Below are positions 25,701 through 38,100 of a stretch of DNA of 64,000 nt, piece after piece. The stretch's first letter is position 1. Each line of letters opens with the position of its first letter. A program made the translations under genes and the position numbers. The stretch spans positions 496,001-560,000 of the forward strand of contig BDSI01000006.1 of the NCBI GenBank assembly GCA_003117195.1, given 5' to 3'. The notes beneath the pieces were generated by a model, which made no database searches, had not been told where the DNA came from, and saw only the letters and a list, made by a program, of their open reading frames with translations. The DNA is from Eudorina sp. 2006-703-Eu-15 (Eukaryota > Chlorophyta > Chlorophyceae > Chlamydomonadales > Volvocaceae).

Positions 25701-25850
25701 CCCCATCATCCCTGTCCCAAACCCTAAACCCTAGACCCTGGTCCCAACCGCCACCCCTAGAGCTGGAGATGCGGGTGAAATCCAACGAAGCAGTTTGCTC
25801 GCTCATCCCCACTGCCGCGTCTATGCCGCGTCTATCGCTGCTGGCTCTCC

Positions 25851-25956
25851 GCCGCCATGGCCACCACCCAGTCGGACACGAGTTGGTAATCCTTGCCCCA
25901 TAGGCGGCTACGAGATGCTACCCGCCGCCACGGCCTCCACCCAGTCGGACACGAGT
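25851..25956 (-). repeat. Duplicated 3' end of the ankyrin coding sequence
   Basis: The last 15 or so codons (KLVSDWVEAVAAGS, 25914-25956) recur just past the stop as QLVSDWVVAMAAES (25844-25889), in a frame that ends in its own stop. The two copies share CCCAGTCGGACACGAGTT on the plus strand. This looks like a small tandem duplication or the relic of an extra repeat exon. Confidence 0.75.
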
Positions 25957-27928
25957 TTGTTTTCCTCCTTCGCCCGGTGGCGGAGCCGCTCTGCTGCCCG
26001 CCGCCGTGCCTGGTCCCAGTCCACCGGGCAGCCCTCCGCCACCAGCCACTGCAGCACCGGAAGGCTGCCGCCGCGCATTCCGCATACAACACTCGGCAGC
26101 CACACCGCCTCGGCGAAGGTACGGCCCGGCGGGTCGCCCCAGGGGCAGCCCAGGCGGCGCAGGCAGCGCAGGGTGGCCAGGTCGTCGTTGCAGCCCGCGA
26201 TCAGGTAGGGCGCGCCGGTGGCCTGTTGGCGGGGAGCGGCGGGAGGATCTCACGGGTCAGGAAGGAAGGACCACTAGTCAGACAAAGGCACACACCCGCG
26301 TGCCCATTCCAGTCAGATCCGAGTTCCCCGAGGTGCCCGGACGTAACCTGATTTGTACCCCGTCAGAAAACGTCACTGCAATCGGCCCCCATCCCCACTG
26401 CAGCGCTGCTCACCGGCATGGTGCAGCCTTCTGCCACCAGCCACTCCACCAGCTCCACGTTGCCGGACCTCACGCCAGCTGTCAAGACTCCCTCATCCAA
26501 TTTGCAGCCCCGCTCCTCCCGCAGCCACCGCACCAGCTCCAGACTGCCGGACGACGCGGCATCATTCAACAGTTGCGGGCCGGACGCCGCCTCCCGAAAC
26601 ACCGCCGCAGCCGCCTGCCCCGCCTCCGGCCCGGCCAGCCACTGCAGCACCTGCAGCTTGCCGTTCCGCGCAGCGCCAGCTACAGTTCTCGGCTGCACGG
26701 GACAGTCCGCAGCCAGCAGGTCCTTCAGAATGCTGATGTAGCCGTGGCTGGCTGCTACCTCCGTAAGCTCCGCGGACAGTTCCCCCGCCCGCGGGCCGCC
26801 GCCCTCCACCTCGGGGGCCAGTAAGTACCGCACCACCGCCCGATGGCCGCCGGTGACAGCTTCCCTCAGGAGCGCGCTGCTCTTGAACAGGCCCCGCCGG
26901 TCCTTTACGCACTGTCCAAGATGCGCAATCCGCTCGATGGCGTCTGGCCGCCTGACCAGGTTCTCTTCCGATGCACCTGTGATCCTACGCAGCGCGCTGC
27001 GGGGGTTGGACTCCTGCAGCCGGGCACCCAAGGTCCCCTCCAGCCACTCGAGCTTCTCGCGCCAGTCGGGTTGAGGGCTGCAGAGGGCTGCGGCGGCGAC
27101 GATCGCGAAGCCCTCTTGCACCTCACTCGCGTCGTCGCCGCTGGTGACCAGGCTGAGGCCTTCCGACAGATGGCCGTCGTACAGTTGCCGCAGCGCGGGC
27201 AGGTCCAGGGAGTACGACGCGTGGATGAGGAGCCGGATGTAGCTGAGCACCCTCCGGTGGTCAGCCAGCAGCGTCAGCAGCCAGGGCGTCATGTGGGTGT
27301 GTCCATCGGCAAGACTGTCGTACAGCGCGCGCTCCACGTGCCACCAGTAGCGCAGCCTTGCACCAGCTGCCAGCAGCTCCTCGCACAGCGCGCGGTGGCC
27401 GCCGGCGGCGGCAGTGTAGAACATCACCGTCGCGCCATCACGCGGGGCGTCCTCCTGCGCGAGCACCCAGTGCACCAGGGCCCGCTGGCCAGCCCGGGCG
27501 GCATCCAGGGCGTAACCGTAGAAATCGCAGCGGTGGCCCTGTTGTCGCAGCCACTCAACGATGTGGATGTGGCCGCGAACCGCGGCGGCAAGGAAAACAT
27601 CCGCAGGGACAGGGCCGCAGTCCGCCGCGGCGAGGGCCACTTGCAGGTTGAGGATGCTGCCGCTACCGGCCACCAAGCACAGGAGGTGCTGGCGCTGTTT
27701 CAGGGTCAGGCCGGACGTGCTGCGCTCCGGCCCCCAGCGGTGGGCGAACGCGTGCTGCGGCACCGGCTGCGACAGCCGCACGCGCGTCCAGCGCCGCAGC
27801 TTCCTCGCCGTGGCTTTGCTGATTAGACGAATGCTGCATGCAACTTCGTTGGCATCGAGGAAGCTGGCAACATGCTCCACGAGCTCAACGGCCAGCTCAT
27901 TCCAACCTAAGCCGAGCTCCGTGTCCAT
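25908..27928 (-). CDS. F-box-like/ankyrin repeat protein
   Basis: Two exons on the minus strand: 26414-27928 and 25908-26222, giving 609 aa. The ATG at 27928 was preferred to a GTG just before it. Residues 1-60 (NELAVELVEHVASFLDANEVACSIRLISKATARKLRRW) look like an F-box-type helix bundle. The rest is a long series of degenerate ankyrin-type repeats: AAVRGHIHIVEWLRQQGH, AAAGGHRALCEELLAAGA, AVTGGHRAVVRYLLAP, VAASHGYISILKDLLAA, ARNGKLQVLQWLAG, AASSGSLELVRWLREERG, RSGNVELVEWLVAEGC, then, after the intron, GGSLPVLQWLVAEGCPVDW and a charged end. Large families of such proteins are known in volvocine genomes, and their substrates are unknown. If the N-terminus is a real F-box, the protein would be an SCF ubiquitin-ligase adaptor; this is inferred. 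The first exon is unusually long for this window (1.5 kb with no intron). Confidence 0.9.
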
Positions 27929-28813
27929 TGGCACTTAAAACGAAACTTCAGGGAACGATATTCCATGGAAATCTGGCTGCCGCAAATCTGGGGCTTCGCA
28001 CTCTTATCATCTGATGAAACATATAGCAGTTATATGTGTTGCGAATTGGCACACTACGGTCCACAAGCGGTCATTAAGCTCATAAGCTGCCCCTCGCTAC
28101 ATCATCATCTTCATGAATATAAACGATCAATATAATGGTGTTACACGAGGTCATGCGGGCGCTGTACGGAAACGCGCCTCCTTATACTCACACTGAATCA
28201 CATGAAAATGGGCGACACAGCACTTCTGGCCGAACAAGCTATCAAGGCCAGGCCGGCATCAGAGCAGCTTCGTGAACGTTGTGTGGGGAACAAAGACGGC
28301 CTACATCTTGTCAAATACCACTGAAGCTCATCCGCATGGCTCTCTCTGTCTCCCACCCAAGGCCCCGCCCCGGGTCAGTGCTGGGCACCGCTGCGGAAAA
28401 CAAGGTAATAACTGGACCCAGGTCGCTTACTGGACGCGTGGGCTGCATGTGATGCTCCCGAGTCCCCTGATCAGCGGCAGGAAGCAAGGGGCGAAGGGCC
28501 CGAAACGGCATTCGGGTTCAGCAGGCTCAGGACTCACTTGACTCGGCATACAGGGGACGAGCGAGGGAGGTTTGGAAACGCCGTGCGGTAAGTCCAGGTG
28601 CCCGCCGCCCCTAGGGTGCGCCGGTGTCCGGCAGGTGACAAAGAAGGGCGGAGCGAGGGATGCCATGAAGATCGGGAAGGTCGTGAAGCTGTACCAAACG
28701 CCGTACTGAAGGAGCGAGGAGGCTGCGGGTGTCATATCGGGTGCCGAAGTGCCAAGTCCTTTGCAACATACGGTACACAGTTGATATCATTGCATCGCCT
28801 CGTCTGCAAGGCA

Positions 28814-29053
28814 CACCGGCACGGTGCAGCCTTCTGCCACCAGCCACTCCACCAGCTCCACATTGCCGGACCTCGCGCCGGCTGTCAAGACCCCCTCATC
28901 CCAGGGGCAGCCCCGCTCCTCCCGCAGCCACCGCACCAGCTCCTGACCGCCGGACGACGCGGCATCATTCAGCAGATCAAGGTAGATTGTCACCTTCAGG
29001 AGTACCGCGGCAGCTGCCTACCCCGCCTCCGGTCCGGGAAGCCACTGCAGCAC
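28814..29053 (-). pseudogene. Fragment copy of the ankyrin gene
   Basis: This 240-bp stretch matches 26411-26655 of the ankyrin gene at high identity. On the minus strand it reads LLNDAASSGGQELVRWLREE and RGCPWDEGVLTAGARSGNVE, then LVEWLVAEGCTVP, against the parent's SSGSLELVRWLREERGCKLD and so on. It begins LQWLPGPEAG and then hits TAG where the parent has a Gln codon. The next segment (AAAAVLLKVTIYLDLLND) has diverged by small changes. No start and no upstream exon are visible. It ends at the same point as the parent's exon 1, with a GT (GTGTGC) in the donor position. Confidence 0.85.
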
Positions 29054-29709
29054 AACCCCATGCCGCAGCCACCCCCGTGCGACCAGCCACAGTTACCTGC
29101 GGCTCACAACAGGGAAGCTAGCGTATGGCTGGGAGGCTGGGAGATGAGCAGCGGCGCACAACGAACAACAACCAGCATTGGCAACCGCAGGATGCTGTCG
29201 TATGGCCGTACGGCACATTGTACGGGCCCACAAGGTACCATGGGCAGGCCCCGATGAAATACACACCCGTTGCGGACCATGACGGCACTGCGGCGCCAGC
29301 ATTGACCAGTGGACTAAGGTAGCTGTGGGTAGCAGTGGCCACAGCTGAAAGCACTCACTACTAACCTCATGGCCGACAGCGGAGGGCTGGTTGCTGATGG
29401 ACATTGCGTGCAGCACGGGTTGTTTTCATTATCATCAAGTGGTAATTACAGTTGGCTCAGGAGGCAAGAGCGGCAGTGGCAGTATGCCACACCGGCCGAG
29501 GTGAATGCACAAAAGCCAATGGATATATCAAATTGTCCAGGCTGAAACGCTGGCCCCCGCCATGCGTACGACGTACGATGGAGGGGCTCTGGAGTACGAC
29601 GGATGGGGCTCTTAAACTTGAAATGTACGCCGTACAGGTATATATAAATATATAATTTATGATCCACTCAGTTGACATGATTGGGCTAAGGTGGCTCGTA
29701 CAGAACGGC

Positions 29710-29793
29710 GTCGTTATAGTATAGTGGTCAGTATCCCCGCCTGTCATGCACGACGGCCCGCGGGAGGCCGGGGTTCGATTCCCCGTAACGGCG
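29710..29793 (+). tRNA. tRNA-Asp (GTC) with a 12-nt intron
   Basis: An 84-nt gene. The acceptor stem pairs GTCGTTA with TAACGGC (one G-T wobble). The D arm contains TAGTATAGTGG (box A), and the T arm is CGGGG-TTCGATT-CCCCG (box B). The anticodon stem is CCCGC/GCGGG and the loop carries GTC at 29743-29745. The loop holds 12 extra bases (29747-29758) directly 3' of position 37, the standard place for nuclear tRNA introns. Removing them gives a normal 72-nt tRNA-Asp. A TTTT run at 29802-29805 would end Pol III transcription. Confidence 0.95.
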
Positions 29794-32158
29794 ATTATAA
29801 GTTTTAGGTATGCATCGCCCCTTTGTCCGTCACGTAGACTTGATGGCTGCCTTCCGATGTCTAGGTGACAACACCAGGGGAGTGGTTTGTTTATGCATAC
29901 CATCGCTTGCGAGGCCTCGCCTCGCTCGTGTGGTCAGCGGCAAAGAACGTTTCAAAATCCCAGGGGAGTGGTATCGGAAGGGGGGATGAAAGGGGGGATG
30001 AAAGGGCTCTCCCTTGAGAGGCCTATAGTTGCCGCGGCTGACAGGGGGGTGGTAGGTATGGGATGCTACGCACAGCGGGGCTTCTGTCGGTCTCCCTAGG
30101 TTTACCTGATGGCGATACTGGCCCTCGGCGGCTGAGGCTCCACTTGACGCCTGCGGTCTTCCACACTCTGGACGGGCTGTAACGCAGCACCTTGTTGGTC
30201 TGTCCAGACGCCGTCCCGTGGCTCAGTGTCTGGCCCATGTGGCCCCATCTGTGCTACCCCTGCCCTCCTTATCATGTTTGGACGGAAGGTGAGTCATACT
30301 TGTAGCACTTCCTCACGAGGCACATGACCCGCTCATGGACGCGGAGGATGCGGTGGAGCCACACACTGCGCCATGTTTCGGTTCTGGCTACAGACATTCT
30401 CATGTAAAGAATATGATTGGTTGCCATTCTTCTTTTGCCTTGTGGAGTTGGTTCGTGAACCGCAAGCGAAGCGCCAGAAAACGACCTAACCGACTGCAAC
30501 GACCGTCCGGCTTGCAGGCGCCCTTGCAGGCACCGTTGGACCCGCAAGGGCAAATCTTATAGCGATTTAGAGCCGTATTTTCAAATAATTACTTACGATA
30601 TCATTTTGCGTTTTTCGTCCACCCCCAAATATGCAACGACACAGCAGCTGCACGCGGAGAAGCGCTGCCACATAACATCCGAGATATGCGCCAAACGCAA
30701 TTTTCCTATTTTTGCTTGTGTGAACTTCGGTATGAAAATGCTAAATGCCCGTCGCGGCATACCAGCAGCAAGCTAACGTAAATCCCCTTTCAAATATTGT
30801 AAATATAAACTCCGGTGCGGAAAATTGGCCGTTGGATTTCTTATTGCGTCGACCGCCCAACCATTTTCATAGGAACCCCATAAGACTCCGTAGGATTGGT
30901 TTGGGTTTGGGTTTCGGGCGTATGACACGTTGACTTCTCTAGCAATGACGAAGGAATAGCAGAGAAGTCTGGTTCTAGTGACGAGTGGAATGTTTGTTAG
31001 TTGTTTAGTTACGTACGGCAGTACGGCCAGCTGCGGCGCGGGTGGCGCCGTGGCAGCTTGTTCAGCGGCGGCCGAGACTGTGCTCGGTATCTGCCGTTGT
31101 TGCTAATTATCTAATGTTACTGCCCTTCTGCCAGGGCATACTCCCCGCCCTCCCGACCCGGGTGGCAGCCGGTGAACGGTTGCGGTTGTGGGATGTTGTG
31201 GGGTTGCAACGGCGAGAGTCCACACCTGCCGGTTTGGACGAGTCAGCAACAACCGGCTACGGGTCCAGCGTCGAACAAAATGCTAACGTGTGTTGCCTTG
31301 CAGGTTGTGTTTTGGTGGGACTGGTGTTCACCCTGCATGCATGTTTGGTACGAATGTAACTGAGGAGCTAGAACGGCGCATCTTCTTGGAGGACAGGCGG
31401 AGTTCCCATATGGCACAGTATCCCCGCCTGTCAGATCAGGTCAGACATCGAAACCTCGTCGGCGCAATTTCTTTAGTACGCAGTTTGTATTTCTATAATT
31501 CATAAATCATGAAGTCTGATGTTCACATACAGGTGCATTATTCATAGAAGATCCCTACGCGCTTCTAAGCGCTGACACCGGCCCTGCGCAAGGCAACCGG
31601 GCATCGGCTGCGAAATCCCCACCATGCAATCGGCACTCGTGTCACGTGTTTTTGTGTCATGCCTCTGTTGACTCTGTCCCTGAATCCGCTTAAGCGACCC
31701 GGCACGCCAGCCGTTGGTAAGAAGTCTCAGGACTCGTGTCGAGCCCCTGTACTACGGCATTGATTGATACTTCCAACCCCACCGATACCGAGACTCACGA
31801 CCGACCGTTGCCGTACCATCACTTCCCCCTGGGGGTATCGAATGCATTGATGGACGTTGCCGCGTAACCCCCCAATCAAGGAAGGGGTCATGGGTGCGCG
31901 CCAGGAGAAAATCCTCTGCGCCGCCCCGCCGCCAGGCGGAATGCTGAAGGTCAAGGGCGGGACCCTGAGGTTTCTCTGCTGGGGTTGTCTGGGCGGAAGG
32001 GAAGTCCCGGGGCGCCGGCGAAGCCCCCAGGCCTCCTCGGCACCTTCCTCGCTCGCTGTGTGACGGTGTACGTATGTGGTAACCGCCGACCAACTCAACG
32101 TATGCACGCCCTTCGTGAAAGTCGGCACCCCTCCCCCATCCCTCCATGCCGATCCCAG

Positions 32159-35100
32159 TCAGTCGTCCTGCGCCCACAACTCCGCCACACCGCTGCCGCT
32201 GGCAGCACCCGCGGCCGCGGGCGCCCCGCCGCCGGCGGGGACCCCCGCCGCCGGCCCGAAGCCCGACGCCGCCTCCCAAATCACCTCCGCCAGCCGAACC
32301 TCGTCCACCTCCGCCGAGTGGCACAGATACACCTCACGGGTGTCGGGGAACAGCAGCCCCGTCAGGTACAGCCCGCCGGCGGAGGCCCCGCCCGTCGAGG
32401 GGGGAACCGCAGGTGTGGGGGTGGAGACCCGGCTGTAGCCGGCAGCAGCAGCAGTAGCAGCACCCGTACCGCCCCCGCTCGTTGGCAGACCCAGCAGCGT
32501 GCCACCCGACAGGGACAGTGAGAGGGACTCCACCCCGCCGGACAGCGCCGGCACGCGACCGGACCTGGGTGTGGTCGGCTCGGGGCTGCCGGCCGCGGCC
32601 GCGGCGGCGGTGGCGGTGGCGAAAGGCCCCGCGGCGCCGGGCGGCGAGCCGCCGCCGCTGAAGGCTGCGGCGGCTGCCGTGTCTTGCGGGGGGCTGATGT
32701 GGATGTCGGCAGTGTTCGGGCTCCCACCGCCGACGCCTCCGCCGCTGCGGCGGCTACCGGAGAGTCGGGACAGCCAGGACTTGGCGGGCGGCTGCGGGAA
32801 CCCCGTAACAGGCAGGGCGTGCGCGCAGGAGGGTCAGGGGTAGGGCCAGAGTTAAGGCCAGGGAGAGGGACCGAAAGGCAGGTTGGACCGGCTTTGGGGC
32901 AGGGTCGGCAATGACAGGAAGCGGCGGCGGAAAGGTGCGCCCCCTCGAGACACGGCCCAAGGCACAGCCGGCTGCAGGCAGCGGCGCTCTGAGGTCTTGA
33001 CACAGGCGCGGGCGAGAAGTAACGGTGTTGGGCGGCGGGCCAAAACAGCCTAGGGCAGGCAGCGCGGGGCCCAACACCCCCATGCACAGCCCACAGACAA
33101 CAACCGGGCCATGCCCTCACCCACCCCGACTGCGGCCGGCTTCGTCCTGGATTCCATTTGCATCTTTGCAGTATTACCCACCCACCTCCCCACATCCCAT
33201 CACCCACCGTCGATGTCGCCGCCGCGGAACCGGGGGTTTGCTGCTGCTGCTGGGACCGCCCCCGCGCGCTGCCGAGCGCCGCCGCCGCAGCGTGCGGGCC
33301 ACCACCACCACTACCGCCCGTGCCTGCGCCACCGCCTCCTCCGGCCCCAACCCCGGGCGATGACATGCTGGCCGTCATCAGGTTCGGCGGCAGCGGCAGG
33401 CGCAGCGTGACCGTGTTGACCGCCGCCAGGGAGGCCAGCTCGGGGTGATACTGCCAGGGGGAGGAGTCGGCGGTGCCCAGGCGCTGGCCGCCCAGCTTGT
33501 TGGAGCGGGCGGCGGAGAGCTGCAGGATCTGGTCCAGGGTCATGGTCAGCCTGCGGCGGCAGGGGGGAGACCGCCGGGAAGGGGACGAGGACACGGCTCA
33601 GGGACAGGGGCAGGGAGTGGTGAGGGAAGGACAGGGAGGGGGACGAGGACACGGCTCAGGGACAGGGATGGCAGTGGTGAGGGAAGGAAAGGGAGGGGGC
33701 CATGCGACCTTCTGTGACCCAGTTGCCTAGCAGCAATTCTTCGCCGCCCCAGGACCGTACCGTGCCACGGTGTTCGAAGACCTGAGGGTGAGAGGTGAGG
33801 AAGGCGGAGGACCTCTGGGCAATGGGAAGTTGGCCACCACCTCCTTGACTGACACACGCACCCGCTAAACGCAAGACGCTGTCAGGCACTTGCGTGTGAC
33901 CGCATGCGGAACGGAGCCTGGATTCCTGGCCCCGGCGCGCACCGCACCGCACCTGGCGTGCTTGGGCGGCGCCGCCACCGCCACGTTGTGCAGCCCGAAC
34001 CGCGCGCGACACCCCGCCACCGCCCTCCACACCGCCGCCAGCGCCGCCTCCCCGAGCGGCCCCGGCGTCGCGCCGCCGCCGCCGCCACCGGCCCCCGGGA
34101 CATCCCCCAGGAACCGCACGCAGCCGTGGGGCACGTCGTGCGCGATCACCAGCGAGACGCCCTCGAAAGGCGACCCCACCGGCTGCACGCCGCCGGTCTG
34201 ACCCGGCGTCCCAGGCCCCCGCTGCCAGCCACCGCTACCACCGCCGCCGCCGCCGCCTCCGGCCCCGCCGGTGACGTTGACCGCTGTGCTTTGTGGCCCC
34301 CGGTCGTGGGGCGTCCCGGAAGGAGGTCCGGTGGCGCCACCCGGGGGAGCGAGTGTGGCGCCGCCGCCGCCGCCGGCGGTAGGGGTAGCGGCAGGGGCAG
34401 TGGCGGTGGCGGCAGCGGCGCCTCCGGGTGTTGCGTTGGGGTTGCGGTTGGTGACGCTGGCGGTGATGGGGTGGCCGGGCGGGAGGGTGATGGCGAGGTT
34501 GGGGGTGGTGCGGGGGACGGACCTGGGCGGGCTGCCGGACTGAGAGCTGCGGAGGGCGGCCGGGGTGGGAGAGGGTGGTCGGGGCGAAGGTGGGTGCTGG
34601 CATGAGCAGGGTGGTGGGGTGAGCGAAGGATGGTCACCTGGTCGGGGTGAGAAGGGCGGGGCACAAACACGGGCCAGTGCCACCCTCGCAGGGCGGGTTT
34701 CACGCTTAACCCTAAACACACACGCGCTCTCTTATCTAAGCGCCTCACCCCGCCGACGTCGAGGGCGACACCGCCGGCGACGCAGCCTCCTCCCGGCCCG
34801 TGCCCGACCCAGTCCGTCGAGTGCTGCCGCCCTCCCGGCCACTCGTGCTCCCCGGCCGTCCCCGGGAGCCGCCACTGGCACCACCGCCACCACCGCCGCT
34901 GTCGGGGCTGTCGGGCCGCCGGTGAGGTGAGGAACGATTGCGGGTGATGACCCGGAAGAGAAGGCTGCCGCCGCCGCCGCCGCCGCTCTGCTTGACGGCG
35001 GCGGGCGGGACGGCGCCCGGGCCGCCGAAGGTGCTTGCGTCGGAGCGCTGCGTGTGCGGCGGTGGCGGCGGAGGGGCCTCCAGCGCACGGGCCGCAGAGC

Positions 35101-38100
35101 CGTACATGGCTGGCGGAGCAGCGCCGTACAAGCAGGACGTGGGCGGCGGATCAGCGCGGGCGGGCGCGAAGGGTGGGACGGGCGGGGGGTCAGCCGGGCG
35201 TGTGTATGCCCCGCCGGGAATGGCGGACGGGTCAGGAAAGCAGGGGAAGAGACGGCGAGGCCGGCCTGGTGAAACCCCAAACTCTGGTCAGGGACACGCC
35301 TATATCCATTGATAGCCGTGATCCGTTGGCCGCGAGCCGTTTTCCATCCGCTCTGCCTTCCGTCTGACCGCTTGGGGACGACATGGCCCCACCGACGGTG
35401 GAGTCCGCTGTACCCCTGCCCTCCCCACCCCTGCCCTCCCCACCTCCGCTGCACCCCTGCCGTCCCCACCTGATCCCTCCACCAGCCGCTCCAGGTCCGC
35501 CCCCAGCCCCAGGTGGATCCGCTGCAGCAGCTCGGCAGCCGCGTGGCCCTCCAGCCGGCCTGAGGGGGCGGAAGGGGACCAAGGCAGGCTGGGATGGCGC
35601 GAAGGGGTGGCCTAGAGACCGTAAACGTCCGGCGCTGTGCCGTCCACCCAGGGGCCTCATGGCGCCGAGCTTCAGCCGGGGGCCATCATTGGGGTTTCAC
35701 AGGGAGACCGCCGCCCGCCCGCAAAAGAACGGCGGCGGCGCCCGCACACCGTACACGGATCCGAGGCCAGACGGGCAAACGTGGGGCGCCGAGAGCGCAG
35801 TGCAGTGGGGCTGGAACCACGAGGGGAGCGTGGGAGCGTGGTGCGGCACCTCCCGAGCTTTGGTGGGGCGGCAGCCCAGCCCTGTCCGGCCGCTGTCCGG
35901 GGTACGCACATGCACCCGCTGTCCGCACACTGTCCTGAATCGCGATGAATCCCCCTCCGCCTTTCCTCCTGACCTCTGCTCGTGCGATTGGGTGACCAAT
36001 CGCACCCGTGCCGAGACACCAAGGCAGCGCCCACGCCCTCGCCTTCCAGGTTGCCTCAGAAGCGCTCGCGGTCGCTGCGCGAGTTTGCGCGAGTTTGTGA
36101 GGGGGCGTGCACGTCACCCACAGCTAGCGCACACCCACCTGTCAGCTCCTCCTCAATCTCTTCGTCGTACGCCGTCAGGACGAGCACCAGCACCAGCCGC
36201 ATCGCCGCCGCCACCACCAGCAGGCTGCGACCCATCTGCTGCTCCGAGACCGTCACGCCCGACTCGGCCTGCAGCGCCACCGCCGCCGCGGCCGCCGCGC
36301 GGCCCGCCGCGGCGGATGCGGCGGCGGCAGCCGCCGTCGCCGCGCCCCCCGAGGACTGCAGTTGCAGCTGCAGCTGCGGCAGGTGCACGATGCGCGTGAG
36401 GACCTGGCAGGGCAGTCCGGCGCTGTGTTGGTGGATCCCGAGGGCCCACAGCAGGTGCCACAGCTGCTTGGCGTGGGGGGGCTGCAGGTCCGAGGCCAGG
36501 ATGAGGCCCCTGGGGTGCGGCGGCACGGAGAGGGAGGGAGGGCAACTACTACGCATTCGGTGGTTTTTCGCGGTTTCGCTGCCTTTATTGACACAATGGG
36601 GGGAGAGAGAAGAGAGCGTAGGGGTGTTAGAGGCAGAGGGCGTGAGAGCGCGATCGCGCGATTAGACAGGTTGAGGATACAAGCGAAGGAAGCCCAGACA
36701 CACCCAGCCGGGTTGGGGATCGGCGAGCTGGGAGTTACAGGCAGTTTGGAATGACGAGTCTGCGGCAAGTCGCGGTCCGCTCCACCCATTCACCCCTCAT
36801 GGCTGCCCGCGCAACCAGCCGGGCCGACCCGCGTCCCTCCGGCGCCGGGCGGCAGTCCTCGCAACTAGGTCCACGCTCAACAACCCGCCTTATGACTCCA
36901 GGCAGCATCCAGCTGTCATCCTCCCCATGCCCACGCCCACGCCCGCGCCCGTGTCCCTCCTCCTTCCTGCCCACCCACCCACCTAGCCACCATCCGTCGG
37001 TCTTTTGCTTCAGCCGCAGCGCGGCGCTCCAATCTGTTTACCACTGTCCTGTACCCACCCACCCACCCGCCTACCCACCCACGCACCTGTACATGAGGCA
37101 GGAGTGCTTCCTGAAGAAGCTGAAGTGCGCCCGGCTGCGCTGCGCCCAGTGGTCCGCCAGCAGGCCCGACAGCCGGGTGTGCAGCGGCGGCGGCAGCGCC
37201 AGGTGCAGGCAGGAGGGCTGGGGGACACGGAGCGGAACCCATCCATCACCACACCACCAGGTATAAAAGTCATAACCGCGGTCACACGCAACGAGGAGGC
37301 ACAGCAGGGCACAACGGATGCTGAGTGTTGAGTATTAAGTATTGAGTGTTGAGGAGCACGGCGTGTGTTCAGATGCCTTGACAGCGTTGTCAGGCACCAT
37401 ACACATGTACCGGGGTCAGGGCGGGGTTAAAGCGAAACCAAAGGCCAGAACCAAGCAGGGCGGGGGGCTCAGGGCAAGGTGCCGTCTTCCAGTGACAGCC
37501 CAGCAGTCAGGGCGCAGGAAGCACACGGGCAGAGCGGGCGAGAAGCTCTCCAGGACCCGACGTCCAGGGCGAGATGCAAAGCCTGGCAGCGGCCAAGCGC
37601 GCGCACGCGCCTCTGCAGCTACACGCGCGCGGACGTATGGATGCCGCCCCCCTGGGCCGGGCGCGGGTCACGGCCCCCCACCACATCACATGCCCGTCCA
37701 CCCCACACGGCCCAGCACTTCACACCACGGTACCCTGGTGAAACCCCCCACCCACCCTCAAGTCGCTGATCCCGCATCCCCATGCCGCCAGTGCCCCCCC
37801 GTCCGCCTGCCCCCACCCACCTCAAAGTTGGTCCAGGGGGCCATCCGCGGTCCCCAGGAAGGGGAGTCCACCTGGGAGAGCACCCCCTCGAAGATCCGGT
37901 CCAGGATGGCCTGAAGGGGGGCCGAGTCGAGGGAGGGAGGTATAGGATATATTGGCAGACATATTCAAACTGCGCTGCTGCCAGCCGGCGAGGGAGGCGG
38001 GGTGCAGGGAGGGGTTGGTGCCCCTGCTTTGCGGGTTAGCTGTCTTCATTGACATATGAGGGGTTGCAGGAGCGTGCCGGCGGTGGGCGCAGAGAAAGGC

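Larger units (their letters stand above)
22915..25907. other. Intergenic interval with dispersed repeats, telomere-like motif and microsatellite
   Basis: No gene recognised. Contents: two related blocks carrying GAAGCGTGCCGGGG (23786 and 24727); a block with GGGGTCCGCTGTAACATCCT (24606) that also occurs in intron 3 of the EGF gene (20741) and, diverged, in intron 4; a (GATA)n array; CCCTAAACCCTAGACCC at about 25718; and the 3' flank of the ankyrin gene. Confidence 0.5.
27929..32158. other. Intergenic interval holding the tRNA and the ankyrin fragment
   Basis: Apart from the tRNA-Asp and the pseudogene fragment I see no gene. AT-rich stretches at about 27950-28140 and 30560-30900 flank GC-normal DNA. 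A doubled GGGGGGATGAAA lies near 29980. No promoter can be assigned. Confidence 0.45.

Noticed and set aside
32362..33594. 410-codon minus-strand frame over the 3' part of the HPS4/CCZ1-like gene
   Set aside because: Only its 33208-33550 part is a true exon. The rest reads through an intron and then runs out of frame over the last exon.
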